Positions 16,213-25,297 of a stretch of 64,000 nt of DNA are shown here, in pieces. The notes beneath the pieces were generated by a model. It was not told the origin of the DNA, searched no databases, and was given only the letters and a program-made list of their open reading frames with translations. Position numbers and translations under genes: made by a program. The DNA is from Bacillus luti (GTDB lineage: Bacteria > Bacillota > Bacilli > Bacillales > Bacillaceae_G). The stretch is taken from NCBI RefSeq assembly GCF_001884105.1, contig NZ_MACI01000034.1, positions 1-64,000 of the forward strand, in the 5' to 3' direction. Position 1 is the stretch's first letter, and every line of letters begins with the position of its first letter.

Positions 16213-17889
16213 TTATCTTCCCTCTCGAATAAATCGTACCGCATTTAAACCGATCATTTGAGCAGGCATGGAAGTGTTGCCATCTGGTAAAATAGGAGCA
16301 ATAGAAAGATCAGCTACTTTAAGATTTTGGGTACCAAAAACATTCAGGAATCCATCTACAACTCCTTCTTGAATATTCCTCCCCATTCTACAGTGCCCTC
16401 CAAAATGGTCAAAATTAGCATAAGAGGCCTTTACATAAGTAGCAAGCTGATTTCTCTTTTCTTCTTCATTCGGCAAATTAAAAATATTTTCAGGAGGGTA
16501 TACAACCTTATAAATACCATCTGGATCTAATTCACGAGCTTTCTTCATAATATTAAAAGTTTCAATATATTGATCTACTAAAAAATTTAAGTCATCTGGA
16601 TTTTCGAGTGGATTGAAGTTAATCGACGGATAAGCTTCAGGATCACTATGCGCTACCGTTATCGTGCCCCTGCTCTTTGGGTTTAGATCAGCAATTGCAA
16701 TACTCATGACATTGCTAGGTCTCTCTGGATTAAATTGCCAACCATTAACGAATACGTCTTGAATTGGAACAAAATTGGATACTGGAAATCCTACTAATTG
16801 AAGGCGGCGTCCAGGTCCATCTCCTTTTTTAAAAGCACCTAGCGTTATTGGTACAGGGTCAGAGGATATTACCTGTAAAAGTCGGTTTGTTTCTACTTCT
16901 ATTCCCATTCCAGCAAAATACTGAGTTTGAAAGTTTTGACCAACATTTGGACTTTCTACCAGAGTTGGCACCCCAATTTTCTCCAAATCTATCGAATTAC
17001 CGATTCCTGAACGTTGTAGAATGACCGATGAAAAAATACCCGCTGAGACAATAATCCCTTTTCGAGCAAAAGACCGTTGTGTCACTCCGTCTTTCACATA
17101 TTCAACGCCAACAGCAATCTTAACACCCTTTTTACACCCAAAAAGAATTTTGTTTACTGTTGATTTTGCGAATATAACCAAATTTCTCCTACCAACCCCA
17201 AACTCATCCGGATTGGACTCATCCCCTTGTGTTACAATATTTTCATTTAAATAACCAGTTGCAGTAGACGATCGAATAAATATATTATCTTCTACTTCTT
17301 GTTGAAGAAGTTGTGTTTTGAAAGGTACAACATCTCTTATACCAGTATTATAATCCTCTTCAATTGGAATCCCTAGAACATCAGATGTTGCCTCAACTAA
17401 AGTCTGGATGAGCCCATTACTCGGTATGTTTTGTTGCCTAACAAAAATAGGCCCTTCCGTTCCCCTTTGGTTAGGGCTTTGTGATGCTCCTTTATAGTTT
17501 TCATTTCTTTTAAATAAAGAACAAATCTTGTTGTAACTCCACTGATCACCAACAAGAGCTGCCCACTCATCATAAAGTTCACGGCTCCCGCGAACTGCAG
17601 CCATAAAATTATGTTGCGAACTTCCCCCGATTACTCTCCCTGCTCTTAATCTAATTTGACGTACGATATGTTCCTCTGTTTGCGAAAGAATATTAAAAGA
17701 CAGTTCATTATCATTCGCTCGAATTTCTGCTACTGCAATAGAAGGACTGCTATTCTCCATATTCGTTCCCGCTTCAAGCACTAGCACGGATGTACATTTA
17801 TCATCTGTTAACTTTTTTGCGATTACCCCTCCGGCAGTTCCAGCACCAATCACGATGTAATCAAATTCATTTTCACAATGTGACGACAA
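16213..17889 (-). CDS. GMC-family FAD-dependent oxidoreductase
   Basis: A 558-residue flavoprotein. The FAD-binding Rossmann motif DYIVIGAGTAGGVIAKKL lies at about 10-27, and RVIGGSSQHNFMAAVRGS at about 88-105 is the family flavin loop. The C-terminal domain carries the catalytic-type FDHFGGHCRMG and GNTSMPAQMIGLNAV. GMC enzymes oxidise alcohols or sugars using FAD; the substrate is unknown. AGGAGG lies 9 bases before a TTG at 17889, which I take as the start; a TTG at 17895 is too close to it. No ATG is available. It appears to be monocistronic. Confidence 0.88.
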   Translation of the reverse strand: MSSHCENEFDYIVIGAGTAGGVIAKKLTDDKCTSVLVLEAGTNMENSSPSIAVAEIRANDNELSFNILSQTEEHIVRQIRLRAGRVIGGSSQHNFMAAVRGSRELYDEWAALVGDQWSYNKICSLFKRNENYKGASQSPNQRGTEGPIFVRQQNIPSNGLIQTLVEATSDVLGIPIEEDYNTGIRDVVPFKTQLLQQEVEDNIFIRSSTATGYLNENIVTQGDESNPDEFGVGRRNLVIFAKSTVNKILFGCKKGVKIAVGVEYVKDGVTQRSFARKGIIVSAGIFSSVILQRSGIGNSIDLEKIGVPTLVESPNVGQNFQTQYFAGMGIEVETNRLLQVISSDPVPITLGAFKKGDGPGRRLQLVGFPVSNFVPIQDVFVNGWQFNPERPSNVMSIAIADLNPKSRGTITVAHSDPEAYPSINFNPLENPDDLNFLVDQYIETFNIMKKARELDPDGIYKVVYPPENIFNLPNEEEKRNQLATYVKASYANFDHFGGHCRMGRNIQEGVVDGFLNVFGTQNLKVADLSIAPILPDGNTSMPAQMIGLNAVRFIREGR

Positions 17890-18130
17890 AATCAATAACC
17901 TCCTGTATTCATGATAGTATATTCAATGTGAAAATAGACTGTTTTGCTTGTATGTTTATCTATACTTGTCCAACATACTTTGTAAACATGTCTTGGTAAC
18001 AGTTCTTGCGGATTTCTGTATATCGTATTCATGTGAAATTAACATAATCTATCATTACAGGATGAAAAAGTATCACTTCATACTTTAAAAATAATTATTT
18101 ATACGTCTATAAAAACATTTCAAACTTATA

Positions 18131-18168
18131 GAAAAATCCCCTCCACCACAAGGCAGAGGGGATCTTCT
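18131..18168 (-). terminator. Terminator of the dihydroxyacetone kinase gene
   Basis: ATCCCCTC pairs with GAGGGGAT about 10 bases away. It lies directly downstream of the kinase stop at 18174 and is copied at 15173-15202. Confidence 0.75.
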
Positions 18169-18173
18169 AATTC

Positions 18174-19925
18174 CTATTTCAAACTACCCGCAATCTCCGT
18201 AAAGATAACTCCAAGTGCATGTGCACCTGCATCTGGATAGCCTAAACTTCTTTCACCAACTGTACCAGCGCGGCCCATGCGAGCTACGATTTCTTTCGTG
18301 TACTCTGCGCCTTTAACAGCTGCTTCTGCTCCTTTTTCAAAGGCAGTTTTCATGTCTACTTCGCTTGAAGCGCTAGCTAACCAAGAGTCTACACATGGAG
18401 CAAGTGCGTCAACAAGTGTTTTGTCACCAACTACCGCTCCTCTACCGAATGATCTTTCACCGATAGATTGTATGCCTTGAAGTGCTCCTTGCAACATTTC
18501 AGCGAACTCTTTCACTGTTAGCTCACGTTTTTCGCCTGCTGCTTTGCTAGCTGCGCGGAATGCACCGCCCCAAATCGGACCAGATGCGCCGCCGCAATGT
18601 TCCATAATAATTATCGAACAACCGTCAAGGAATGATCCAATCGTTACGTTTTCTTGCTCTACAATCGAATGCCACTCACGTTTTAATTGCTTAAATCCTT
18701 TTGCCACACTCATTCCGAAATCGCCGTCACCTGCATGCGTATCTAACTCACAGAACGGTACTTCATTTTTAATAATAATGTCGCTCATTTTATCAACGAG
18801 ATAAATCATATTGTTTAATGTAATAACATTATCTTTTATAACAGCGTGCTCTTCCGCTGTTTCTATTTCAAAGGAAACTTCTTTCTCTTCTGTTTCTTCA
18901 AGTACATTCACATACTCTACACTTTCAACTGGTCCATCTACTTTAAACGCTGGTGTATTGCACTCTTTCGATAGTAATGTTTTTAGCTCATCATCTAATT
19001 TCATTACTGTTAAAGACATACCAGCCATATCGATACTCGTCATATAGTTGCCAACGAATACTCTATTGATTTTAATGTTTCTAGCAGCTAATTCTCGTGT
19101 AACTGCGTTGTTAAATAAGTAAAGTTCTTGCAGTGGTGTTCCGCCAAAACCGTTAACTAGAAGTGCGATTTCCTCGCCATCTTTTACTCCTAAATCTTTT
19201 ATTAAATCATTTGTCATACGGTTCGCTAATTCATCCGCTGACATCGTTTTTTCACGTTTAATTCCTGGTTCACCGTGAATACCAACGCCGTATTCCATTT
19301 CATCTCCCGCAAGTGTGAAAGTAGGTGATCCACTCGCTGGAACTGTACAAGACGTTAACGCTAAACCGATTGTGCGCACGTTAGCCGCTGCTTTTTCCGC
19401 TACAGCTTTCACCGCTCCTAAATCCATACCTGCTTCCGCTGCTGCGCCGGCAATTTTATGAACTAAAATAACGCCCGCAACGCCGCGGCGTCCTACTGTA
19501 TACAGGCTATCTTCTACCGCAATATCATCGTCCACTTTTACGTAGTCGACTTCAATTCCATCTTCCGTCGCTAAATGCGCTCCGTTTTTGAAATTCATAA
19601 TATCGCCGCTATAATTTTTAATAATTAATAACGTACCTTTTTTACTAGCTGTCTCTTTAATCGCTTGGTATACCTGAATTTGCGAAGGAGAAGCGAACAC
19701 ATCTCCGCACACTGCCGCATCTAACATTCCTTTTCCGACTAGGCCTGCATGTGCTGGCTCATGACCACTACCGCCGCCACTAATTAACGTTACTTTGTTT
19801 TCGTTCATTTCTTTCTTCTTAATCACTTTATATTTTTTCAAAAGCTCAAGCTCTGGATGAGCCATAACCATTCCGTTACACATTTCCATTACTAATGTTT
19901 CTGGTTTGTTTATAATCTTTTTCAT
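18174..19925 (-). CDS. dhaK-dhaL: Dihydroxyacetone kinase, fused DhaK-DhaL (ATP-dependent type)
   Basis: A 583-residue fusion that phosphorylates dihydroxyacetone to dihydroxyacetone phosphate. The DhaK part (about 1-330) has GGGSGHEPAHAG at about 50-61, NYSGDIMNF at about 103-111 and the substrate-binding His of GVGIHGEPG near 217. After a linker at 330-380, the DhaL part (about 380-583) has the Mg-ATP motif DTHAGDGDFG near 397 and HCGGASGPIWG. Fusion in one chain is typical of ATP-using enzymes rather than PTS-fed DhaK/L/M systems, and no dhaM is nearby. GGGAGAA precedes the ATG. It faces dhaS and dhaQ across 178 bases holding an operator-like site. Confidence 0.93.
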   Translation of the reverse strand: MKKIINKPETLVMEMCNGMVMAHPELELLKKYKVIKKKEMNENKVTLISGGGSGHEPAHAGLVGKGMLDAAVCGDVFASPSQIQVYQAIKETASKKGTLLIIKNYSGDIMNFKNGAHLATEDGIEVDYVKVDDDIAVEDSLYTVGRRGVAGVILVHKIAGAAAEAGMDLGAVKAVAEKAAANVRTIGLALTSCTVPASGSPTFTLAGDEMEYGVGIHGEPGIKREKTMSADELANRMTNDLIKDLGVKDGEEIALLVNGFGGTPLQELYLFNNAVTRELAARNIKINRVFVGNYMTSIDMAGMSLTVMKLDDELKTLLSKECNTPAFKVDGPVESVEYVNVLEETEEKEVSFEIETAEEHAVIKDNVITLNNMIYLVDKMSDIIIKNEVPFCELDTHAGDGDFGMSVAKGFKQLKREWHSIVEQENVTIGSFLDGCSIIIMEHCGGASGPIWGGAFRAASKAAGEKRELTVKEFAEMLQGALQGIQSIGERSFGRGAVVGDKTLVDALAPCVDSWLASASSEVDMKTAFEKGAEAAVKGAEYTKEIVARMGRAGTVGERSLGYPDAGAHALGVIFTEIAGSLK

Positions 19926-19998
19926 TGTAGTTCTCCCTCAATTCCTTTAATATATTGTGATATATTTGAAATCTTCTTCTTACTACTCATGTTAAAAT

Positions 19999-20014
19999 GA
20001 AAGCGTTTTATAGT
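19999..20014. promoter_or_regulatory. Possible cre (CcpA) site
   Basis: ATGAAAGCGTTTTATA at about 19997-20012 agrees with the cre consensus WTGNAANCGNWWNCAW except at two positions near the end. It lies between the kinase and dhaS, where catabolite control would make sense. The call is weak. Confidence 0.35.
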
Positions 20015-20018
20015 AAAC

Positions 20019-20040
20019 GGACAAAATGGACAATCTGTCT
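20019..20040. promoter_or_regulatory. Probable DhaS operator
   Basis: GGACAAAA, six bases, then ATCTGTCT. The spacing and half-sites match the published Lactococcus lactis DhaS operator as I recall it (GGACACAT-N6-ATTTGTCC). It lies midway between the kinase gene and dhaS. Confidence 0.75.
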
Positions 20041-20103
20041 AAAGACACCGCTCTCATTTATGGGTAGGATTTTCATATTACTAACATTCTAGGGATGATT
20101 CAG

Positions 20104-20670
20104 ATGACCTCTTCTATAATTTCTAAAAAGATAATCGCGAACTCATTGAAATATTTAATGGAAACAGAGTCTTTTCATAAAATATCAGTGAGCGATATTA
20201 TGTTACACTGTCAAATGCGTAGGCAAACTTTTTACTATCATTTTAAAGATAAATTTGAACTATTAAGCTGGATTTATAGAGAAGAAACGAAAGAAAACAT
20301 TATTGACTTTCTCGACTATGAAACGTGGGAAAACATTTTCGATTTATTATTTGATTACTTTTATGAAAATCAAAAATTTTACCGAAATGCTTTTAAAGTC
20401 ATTGAACAAAACTCGTTTAATCACTATTTATTTGAGCATACGAAAAACTTATATATGAAGATTATTGATGAACTATCCGTGAGCTGCGGATTCAGCCTTT
20501 CTGATGAGACAAAAAATACGATTGCCTCCTTTTATAGTCACGGCTTCGTTGGAACGATAAAAGATTGGATTGAAAGTAAATGCGAAGTAAATCCGTCCAT
20601 TATGTCTTCTCTCATGAAAAATATGATAAACAATCAATTACTACTATTACTGGAGCAATCAGCAAAGTAA
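20104..20670 (+). CDS. dhaS: DhaS-like TetR-family activator
   Basis: A 188-residue TetR-family regulator. The helix-turn-helix is at about 22-45 (KISVSDIMLHCQMRRQTFYYHFKDK). The C-terminal region, with NIIDFLDYETWENIFDLLFDYF and SFYSHGFVGTIKDWI, matches the DhaS/YbiH-like group. In Lactococcus, DhaS activates the dha operon together with DhaQ loaded with dihydroxyacetone. The ATG at 20104 has AGGG about 9 bases upstream; the ATG at 20095 abuts that site. dhaQ follows 19 bases later, and the kinase gene lies opposite behind a matching operator. Confidence 0.88.
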   Translation: MTSSIISKKIIANSLKYLMETESFHKISVSDIMLHCQMRRQTFYYHFKDKFELLSWIYREETKENIIDFLDYETWENIFDLLFDYFYENQKFYRNAFKVIEQNSFNHYLFEHTKNLYMKIIDELSVSCGFSLSDETKNTIASFYSHGFVGTIKDWIESKCEVNPSIMSSLMKNMINNQLLLLLEQSAK

Positions 20671-20689
20671 TTAAAGGGTGGCAAAAGCA

Positions 20690-21688
20690 ATGAAAAAGAT
20701 TATGAATGATGTACAAAATATCGTTCAAGATATGCTGCATGGCTTTTATTTTGAACATAATGACAAAGTAAATTACGACGAAACACATCACATCATTTAT
20801 GTAAAAGATATCGAAAAACTGAAGCAAAATGTTGTCATCATAAGCGGCGGTGGTAGCGGACATGAACCTGCTGATATTGGCTATGTAGGAAAAGGAATGC
20901 TTACAGCGGCAGTAAACGGTAGCATTTTCACTCCGCCTACAGTAGAACAAATTGTAGCGGCTACTCGCCTCATGCCAAAAGAAAAAAGTATACTATTCAT
21001 CATCAAAAACTTTAAAGATGACGTAGAAAACTTTCTAGCGGCAGAACAAATCGCAAAAGAAGAAGGAAGACAAATTGACCACATCATCGTAAATGACGAC
21101 ATTTCAATTGAAGATAATGCTTCGTTTAATAAAAGAAGACGCGGCGTCGCTGGTACTGTTTTCGTTCAAAAAATACTTGGTGCGGCCGCTCTTGAAGGAC
21201 ATTCTTTAGAAGAACTAACAGCACTCGGCCGTTCTATCACTGAAAACTTACACACATTAGGAGTCGCTCTTTCACCTGCCAATGATCCAGTGAAAGGAAA
21301 AGCTTCATTTACATTAAACGAAGATGAAGTATTTTATGGGGTCGGTATCCACGGCGAAAAAGGTTACCGTAAAGAAGCGCTATCCTCTTCTGAAATATTA
21401 GCGATCGAACTAATGAACAAACTAAAAAGCATTTATCGCTGGAGAAAAGGCGACAACTTCGCCATTCTCATTAACGGACTCGGTGCTACACCATTAATGG
21501 AACAATACATTTTCGCAAATGACATTCGCCGTTTATGTGAGCTGGAAGGTTTACAGATTACATTCGTAAAGGTCGGTACTCTTCTAACTTCTTTAGATAT
21601 GAAAGGTGTTTCGCTTAGTTTCCTTAAGGTAGAGGATTTAGATTGGGTGAAGTGGTTGAAGGAAAGTACGGAAACTGCTAGTTGGTAA
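20690..21688 (+). CDS. dhaQ: DhaQ-like co-activator (DhaK paralogue)
   Basis: A 332-residue DhaK paralogue with GGGSGHEPADIG at about 45-56, FKDDVENF at about 99-106 and GVGIHGEKGYRKEA with the substrate-binding His. It has no DhaL domain and lies directly behind dhaS. In Lactococcus, DhaQ binds dihydroxyacetone covalently and then activates DhaS instead of acting in catalysis; the gene order supports that role here. AAGGGTGG lies 9 bases before the ATG at 20690; a GTG at 20678 overlaps that site. A terminator follows. Confidence 0.88.
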   Translation: MKKIMNDVQNIVQDMLHGFYFEHNDKVNYDETHHIIYVKDIEKLKQNVVIISGGGSGHEPADIGYVGKGMLTAAVNGSIFTPPTVEQIVAATRLMPKEKSILFIIKNFKDDVENFLAAEQIAKEEGRQIDHIIVNDDISIEDNASFNKRRRGVAGTVFVQKILGAAALEGHSLEELTALGRSITENLHTLGVALSPANDPVKGKASFTLNEDEVFYGVGIHGEKGYRKEALSSSEILAIELMNKLKSIYRWRKGDNFAILINGLGATPLMEQYIFANDIRRLCELEGLQITFVKVGTLLTSLDMKGVSLSFLKVEDLDWVKWLKESTETASW

Positions 21689-21695
21689 TACAAAT

Positions 21696-21733
21696 AAAAA
21701 TAGGATGGCTTCAATTGGCCCTCCTATTTTTGT
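21696..21733 (+). terminator. Terminator of dhaS-dhaQ
   Basis: AAAAATAGGA at 21696-21705 pairs with TCCTATTTTT at 21722-21731. It lies directly after the dhaQ stop. Confidence 0.85.
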
Positions 21734-21741
21734 ACGTATAA

Positions 21742-21841
21742 TTATTGAAAGGCAACTTCTTCTACTTGCCATATACCATCACGGTTAACTATGAAAAACT
21801 CTTTATCATTCCTCACCTTGAAATATCCGCTGCACTTACCC
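21742..21841 (-). pseudogene. 3' part of a gene interrupted by the LysE cassette
   Basis: On the minus strand this reads GKCSGYFKVRNDKEFFIVN then RDGIWQVEEVAFQ and a stop. When the cassette at 21842-22950 and one copy of the 11-bp duplication are removed, the frame runs on upstream from 22961 as ISFVDSKITYTGKCSGYF without a stop at the junction; a stop occurs a little further up. A small, possibly secreted protein was apparently already decaying or was broken by the insertion. The family was not recognised. Confidence 0.55.
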
Positions 21842-21928
21842 CATTGCTATCAAGCTAAGCTCGTACAACGTCAATTAAAGTAGAAGTTGTTTCTTGAAAT
21901 GAATTTTTAGATAACTCAAAATAACAAG

Positions 21929-21962
21929 CAAAAAGTCCCTTCAAATTTAAAGGGACTTTTTA
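21929..21962 (-). terminator. Terminator of the LysE-family gene
   Basis: AAAAAGTCCCTT pairs with AAGGGACTTTTT. It lies inside the cassette, downstream of the minus-strand exporter gene. Confidence 0.85.
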
Positions 21963-22030
21963 GTATGTAGAAATTAGCCTAAACCTAAGATTACATCTCT
22001 TGAAAGGGGGCATTTTTATGTTATTCAGGT

Positions 22031-22660
22031 TTATTGAGGAGCTTTCGTTTGAAGTAACTTTAACCCCATACCAATAAAAATCAGTCCTGTTATCTTATTT
22101 AAAATCATTCCTACCTTTTGGTTTCCTCTTAATTTTTTTGTAACATATGAAGAGAAATAAGCAACAAATAAACACCATAATAGTCCAGTTACTGTAAAAG
22201 TAAGTCCTAAAATGATAAAAGGCATAGGACCTGAAGCCTTTGTATCTATAAATTGCGGAAGAAACGCAATAAAGAATAAAGAGACTTTTGGATTCGTCAG
22301 ACTTGTTAAAAGTCCTTGTACATATATCTTTCTAATGTTCAATTTATTGGATGAGGCTTGGAAAGCTACATTTGTCTTATCAAGTAGCATTTTAATCCCT
22401 AAATATACAAGATAGATAACACCTATAACCTTAATGGTGTTAAATAGCACAATGGATTTTGTAAGTATAATAGATAAACCAAAAGCAACCAATAACGTAT
22501 GAACTAAAGAACCAGTAATAATACCAAAAACAGAATACACACCTGCTTTTCTACCTTGTGAAATACTTCTCCCCACAATATACATGGTGTCTGCGCCAGG
22601 AATTAAATTTAATAAAATCCCTGTTAGTAAAAACACTTCATAATTAATAATACCGTACAT
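22031..22660 (-). CDS. LysE/RhtB-family amino-acid exporter
   Basis: A 209-residue membrane protein with about six helices. The family start motif LLNLIPGADTMYIVGRSISQGRKAG lies at about 15-40, and SLTNPKVSLFFIAFLPQFI at about 115-133. LysE/RhtB proteins export amino acids or related small molecules; the substrate is unknown. TGGAGGTG lies 6 bases before the ATG. It is the only passenger of the IS231-like cassette at 21842-22950, so it is probably a recent or mobile gain at this place. Confidence 0.92.
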   Translation of the reverse strand: MYGIINYEVFLLTGILLNLIPGADTMYIVGRSISQGRKAGVYSVFGIITGSLVHTLLVAFGLSIILTKSIVLFNTIKVIGVIYLVYLGIKMLLDKTNVAFQASSNKLNIRKIYVQGLLTSLTNPKVSLFFIAFLPQFIDTKASGPMPFIILGLTFTVTGLLWCLFVAYFSSYVTKKLRGNQKVGMILNKITGLIFIGMGLKLLQTKAPQ

Positions 22661-23054
22661 TCTAGCACCTCCATCTACTTTTTTGGTGCCCTTATTGATA
22701 TTAAATTAAATAGACGAAAAAGGAAAGAATTTTCTATTTATTCAATAAAACCAGTGGTTTTTTGATTTACAACCACTAAAGCTGATTATGCGAATTGAAA
22801 ATTCTTTCAGTACTTCTGAAGGGGCTTTTACATGTAGTCTAAAACATTTTTTAATAAGATATTAAAACAAATAAATGAGCTTTTCAGTTACAAATCAGCA
22901 CAAAATTTCGTTTTTTGGGGGGACTATGAATTTTTAGCTTGATAGCGATGTGTGCTTACCCGTATACGTAATTTTTGAATCTACAAACGAAATTCAGCTA
23001 TTAAAAAATTCAATTACTGAAGAATTCTGCCCTCAATATTACAGCAAATTCACA

Positions 23055-23708
23055 TCAAAAATGTAAATCCTCATTTCCCTGGTATTTTCCTTTATTAATC
23101 CTTTTTCTTATGAATAATTCTGCAACAATTAAATTGGGTACCCACGCTAACCAAGCAATAATAGCGTAACTAAGTTCAAACCGCTCTATCCCAAATAGAA
23201 CGATAAACAACGGTAGCCAAATTCTTAATGTAACTGCTCCAAAGGTTAAAGAATAATTTCTAATCATCCAATTCCGATGGTCTTTAATCTTTTTATTCTT
23301 AACTCTATGTAACGCTTGATATGCTGATGTTAACCAAAGTACGGATAACAAACCAAAACCCAGCTTCGCTACCAATCCCCCCGTAGCATAAAAGGATAAG
23401 TACAGCCCAGAAACGCCGCCTAATAATATACCAACCATATAGATTCTCCCAACTATTCGATGACGGTTGATATTCCTTTCTCTAAATTTAGTGGATAATG
23501 TAAACGTACCAATTACTAATGCTACTATACTAGTTGTAATATGTATAAAGAGCATCATATACCAGAACTCACTTAATTTAGATCCAAACATAAGCTTCGC
23601 TTTTACAAGCCCTGTTTGAAATCCATCCATAATAGAATATTGGACAACAATATAACTAGCTACTAAAAAAGCAAAACAAGTAAATACAAACCAAATTTTC
23701 CTGTTCAA
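23055..23708 (-). CDS. DUF2306-type membrane protein
   Basis: A 217-residue membrane protein with about six helices. The arrangement is typical of DUF2306: a histidine-containing helix (MMLFIHITTSIVALVIGTFTL), then NRHRIVGRIYMVGILLGGVSGL, then KDHRNWMIRNYSLTFGAVTLRI. The family has conserved histidines resembling haem-binding cytochrome-like proteins, but the function is not established. GGGGGG lies about 8 bases before a TTG at 23708, which serves as the start; no ATG is in place. It appears to be monocistronic. Confidence 0.85.
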   Translation of the reverse strand: MNRKIWFVFTCFAFLVASYIVVQYSIMDGFQTGLVKAKLMFGSKLSEFWYMMLFIHITTSIVALVIGTFTLSTKFRERNINRHRIVGRIYMVGILLGGVSGLYLSFYATGGLVAKLGFGLLSVLWLTSAYQALHRVKNKKIKDHRNWMIRNYSLTFGAVTLRIWLPLFIVLFGIERFELSYAIIAWLAWVPNLIVAELFIRKRINKGKYQGNEDLHF

Positions 23709-23916
23709 ATTTTACTGCCCCCCTATTACATTCACGGAAATTAGATTATATATTACTGTTCATTCTCGGGAAAAAGAGAAAAGCCTTCTAGCGAAATGAA
23801 GCGAATCCCGAAAAAGGGACATTTAATAGATTGAGATGTCCAAAAATAATGGATATATATGTTATATTTTTAGACGTACTGAAAAAGATAACCAGTACAG
23901 AAATGGGGTTTTTCTA

Positions 23917-24795
23917 ATGGATATGTTGCAACAAGTAATAGATAAATTTAAGTTGAATGTGTTAGCAGTCGAGAACGTTCCTGAGTCTTTTAGTTCGACT
24001 GTATATAAAATCAAGCTAATTGATCATCGTACAGTATATATAAAAATTCCTTATTCAAAAGTAAAACTTGAACGTGAGTATACTGTACTTAAACGATTAC
24101 GCAATGAGCTACCTGTACCAGAAATGTTAGACTATTGGGAAGGTAATGACGATGTCACTGGTGCTTTATTATTATCCGAAATCAACGGTGTTCCGATTAC
24201 AGAGAAGGTGGATGCGGCTTTAGCTTATGATATTGGGGTTCACCACGCAACGCTGCATGCAATCATTCCAAATGAGCAGGATTTCAAAAGTTCCGTTTCC
24301 AATGTATATGGGAAATGGTCTGAGTTTATTAAGCGACAATTTTATTCCTTTGCAGAAGATGTAAAAGAAGTGATTGATCCTTGTTTATACGAACAATCAT
24401 TGAAGCATTTTGACCGTCAAGTGAAATTACTTCCAGCTCCAGATGGACCTAGTTTTATACATATGGATTTTCGACCAGGTAATATTTTAGTTCATGAAAA
24501 TCAAGTAGTCGGCATCATTGATTTTGAAAGTGCCCGAATTGGTGCAACCGAAATAGACTTTACAAAAATTAATAGTGATATTCTCATGAAATCTCCTGGA
24601 ACATGGGATGCGTATAAAAAGGGCTATGAGTCCATTCGTCCACTTATTGATTTACAAGAAGTTTTACCATTTTATCGCTTTACCGATGCGTTTAATGCAA
24701 TTGGTTGGTGTAAAAGAAGAGGTATTGAAGAGCATCAAGCTTTTTTACAGGAGAGTGTAGCATATTTAAACGCTTTGTTTATGAAGGAAGGATAG
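23917..24795 (+). CDS. Aminoglycoside phosphotransferase (APH) family protein
   Basis: A 292-residue kinase-like protein with the APH fold. The catalytic loop FIHMDFRPGNILVHENQ holds His, Asp and Asn at about 180-190, and VVGIIDFESARIG carries the metal-binding Asp. An N-terminal lobe with a phosphate-anchoring lysine region (IYIKIPYSKVKLEREYTVL) precedes it. Members phosphorylate antibiotics, choline, sugars or other small molecules, and the substrate cannot be read here. GGGG lies 9 bases before the ATG at 23917; an ORF extension of 27 codons has no binding site. A terminator follows at 24868. Confidence 0.85.
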   Translation: MDMLQQVIDKFKLNVLAVENVPESFSSTVYKIKLIDHRTVYIKIPYSKVKLEREYTVLKRLRNELPVPEMLDYWEGNDDVTGALLLSEINGVPITEKVDAALAYDIGVHHATLHAIIPNEQDFKSSVSNVYGKWSEFIKRQFYSFAEDVKEVIDPCLYEQSLKHFDRQVKLLPAPDGPSFIHMDFRPGNILVHENQVVGIIDFESARIGATEIDFTKINSDILMKSPGTWDAYKKGYESIRPLIDLQEVLPFYRFTDAFNAIGWCKRRGIEEHQAFLQESVAYLNALFMKEG

Positions 24796-24867
24796 TTGAA
24801 AGAGAATTATCAAACGTCAATAACTGATGTTCCATTTATAAATTTTACAAACTAAAAATTCATATAA

Positions 24868-24910
24868 TAAAAAACCCTCAAGTATATCGTTCTATACTTG
24901 AGGGTTTACT
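24868..24910 (+). terminator. Terminator between convergent genes
   Basis: AAACCCTCAAGTATA at 24872-24886 pairs with TATACTTGAGGGTTT at 24893-24907. A and T runs on both sides make it usable in both directions. Confidence 0.9.
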
Positions 24911-24930
24911 CATCTATTTCTTCTCATCTC

Positions 24931-25227
24931 TCATATTCTTAAATCAATAGTTAGCTCATCTGTAATCTGCTCAAGATGGAAAATTCTTTTTATATAATCG
25001 ATATTTGACCATTTTTCTTCCCCACCAATAATAAATAACTCTTGCGCATCATACATAAATGAAAAACTTGGATAGAAACTGTCAGTCTTTATTTCAATCT
25101 CACCAGTACGATTACTGAAAATCTTACAGTCTGCTGAATAGCTTAATAACGTATAGAGAGAATCTTGTGCTGATTGGAAGAAATACACTGTATCTATTAA
25201 GTTAGAAAAAGAGAATGCGCCATTCAC
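24931..25227 (-). CDS. Hypothetical protein, probably 5'-truncated
   Basis: A 98-codon frame starting at a GTG without any ribosome binding site. The sequence is plausible protein (SADCKIFSNRTGEIEIKTDS, FSFMYDAQELFIIGGEEKWS) with mixed alpha/beta character and no membrane helix. It looks like the C-terminal part of a longer protein that lost its front. The family is not recognised. Confidence 0.45.
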   Translation of the reverse strand: MNGAFSFSNLIDTVYFFQSAQDSLYTLLSYSADCKIFSNRTGEIEIKTDSFYPSFSFMYDAQELFIIGGEEKWSNIDYIKRIFHLEQITDELTIDLRI

Positions 25228-25297
25228 ATTTTACCGTGTTTGAGTGCGGGGAACTAGAATCATTTTACAAACGAAATCGCACTAGGGCATAATCACC

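Larger units (their letters stand above)
21842..22950. mobile_element. MIC231-like cassette carrying a LysE-family gene
   Basis: The left end CATTGCTATCAAGCTAAG (21842-21859) and right end TTTAGCTTGATAGCGATG (22933-22950) are inverted repeats with 16 of 18 matches and resemble IS231 ends. The flanks are TGCACTTACCC (21831-21841) and TGTGCTTACCC (22951-22961), 9 of 11 identical, which fits the 11-bp target duplication of IS231. No transposase gene lies inside; the only gene is the LysE-type exporter. This matches the published idea of mobile insertion cassettes (MIC231) moved by an IS231 transposase in trans. About 270 non-coding bases follow the gene. Confidence 0.8.
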
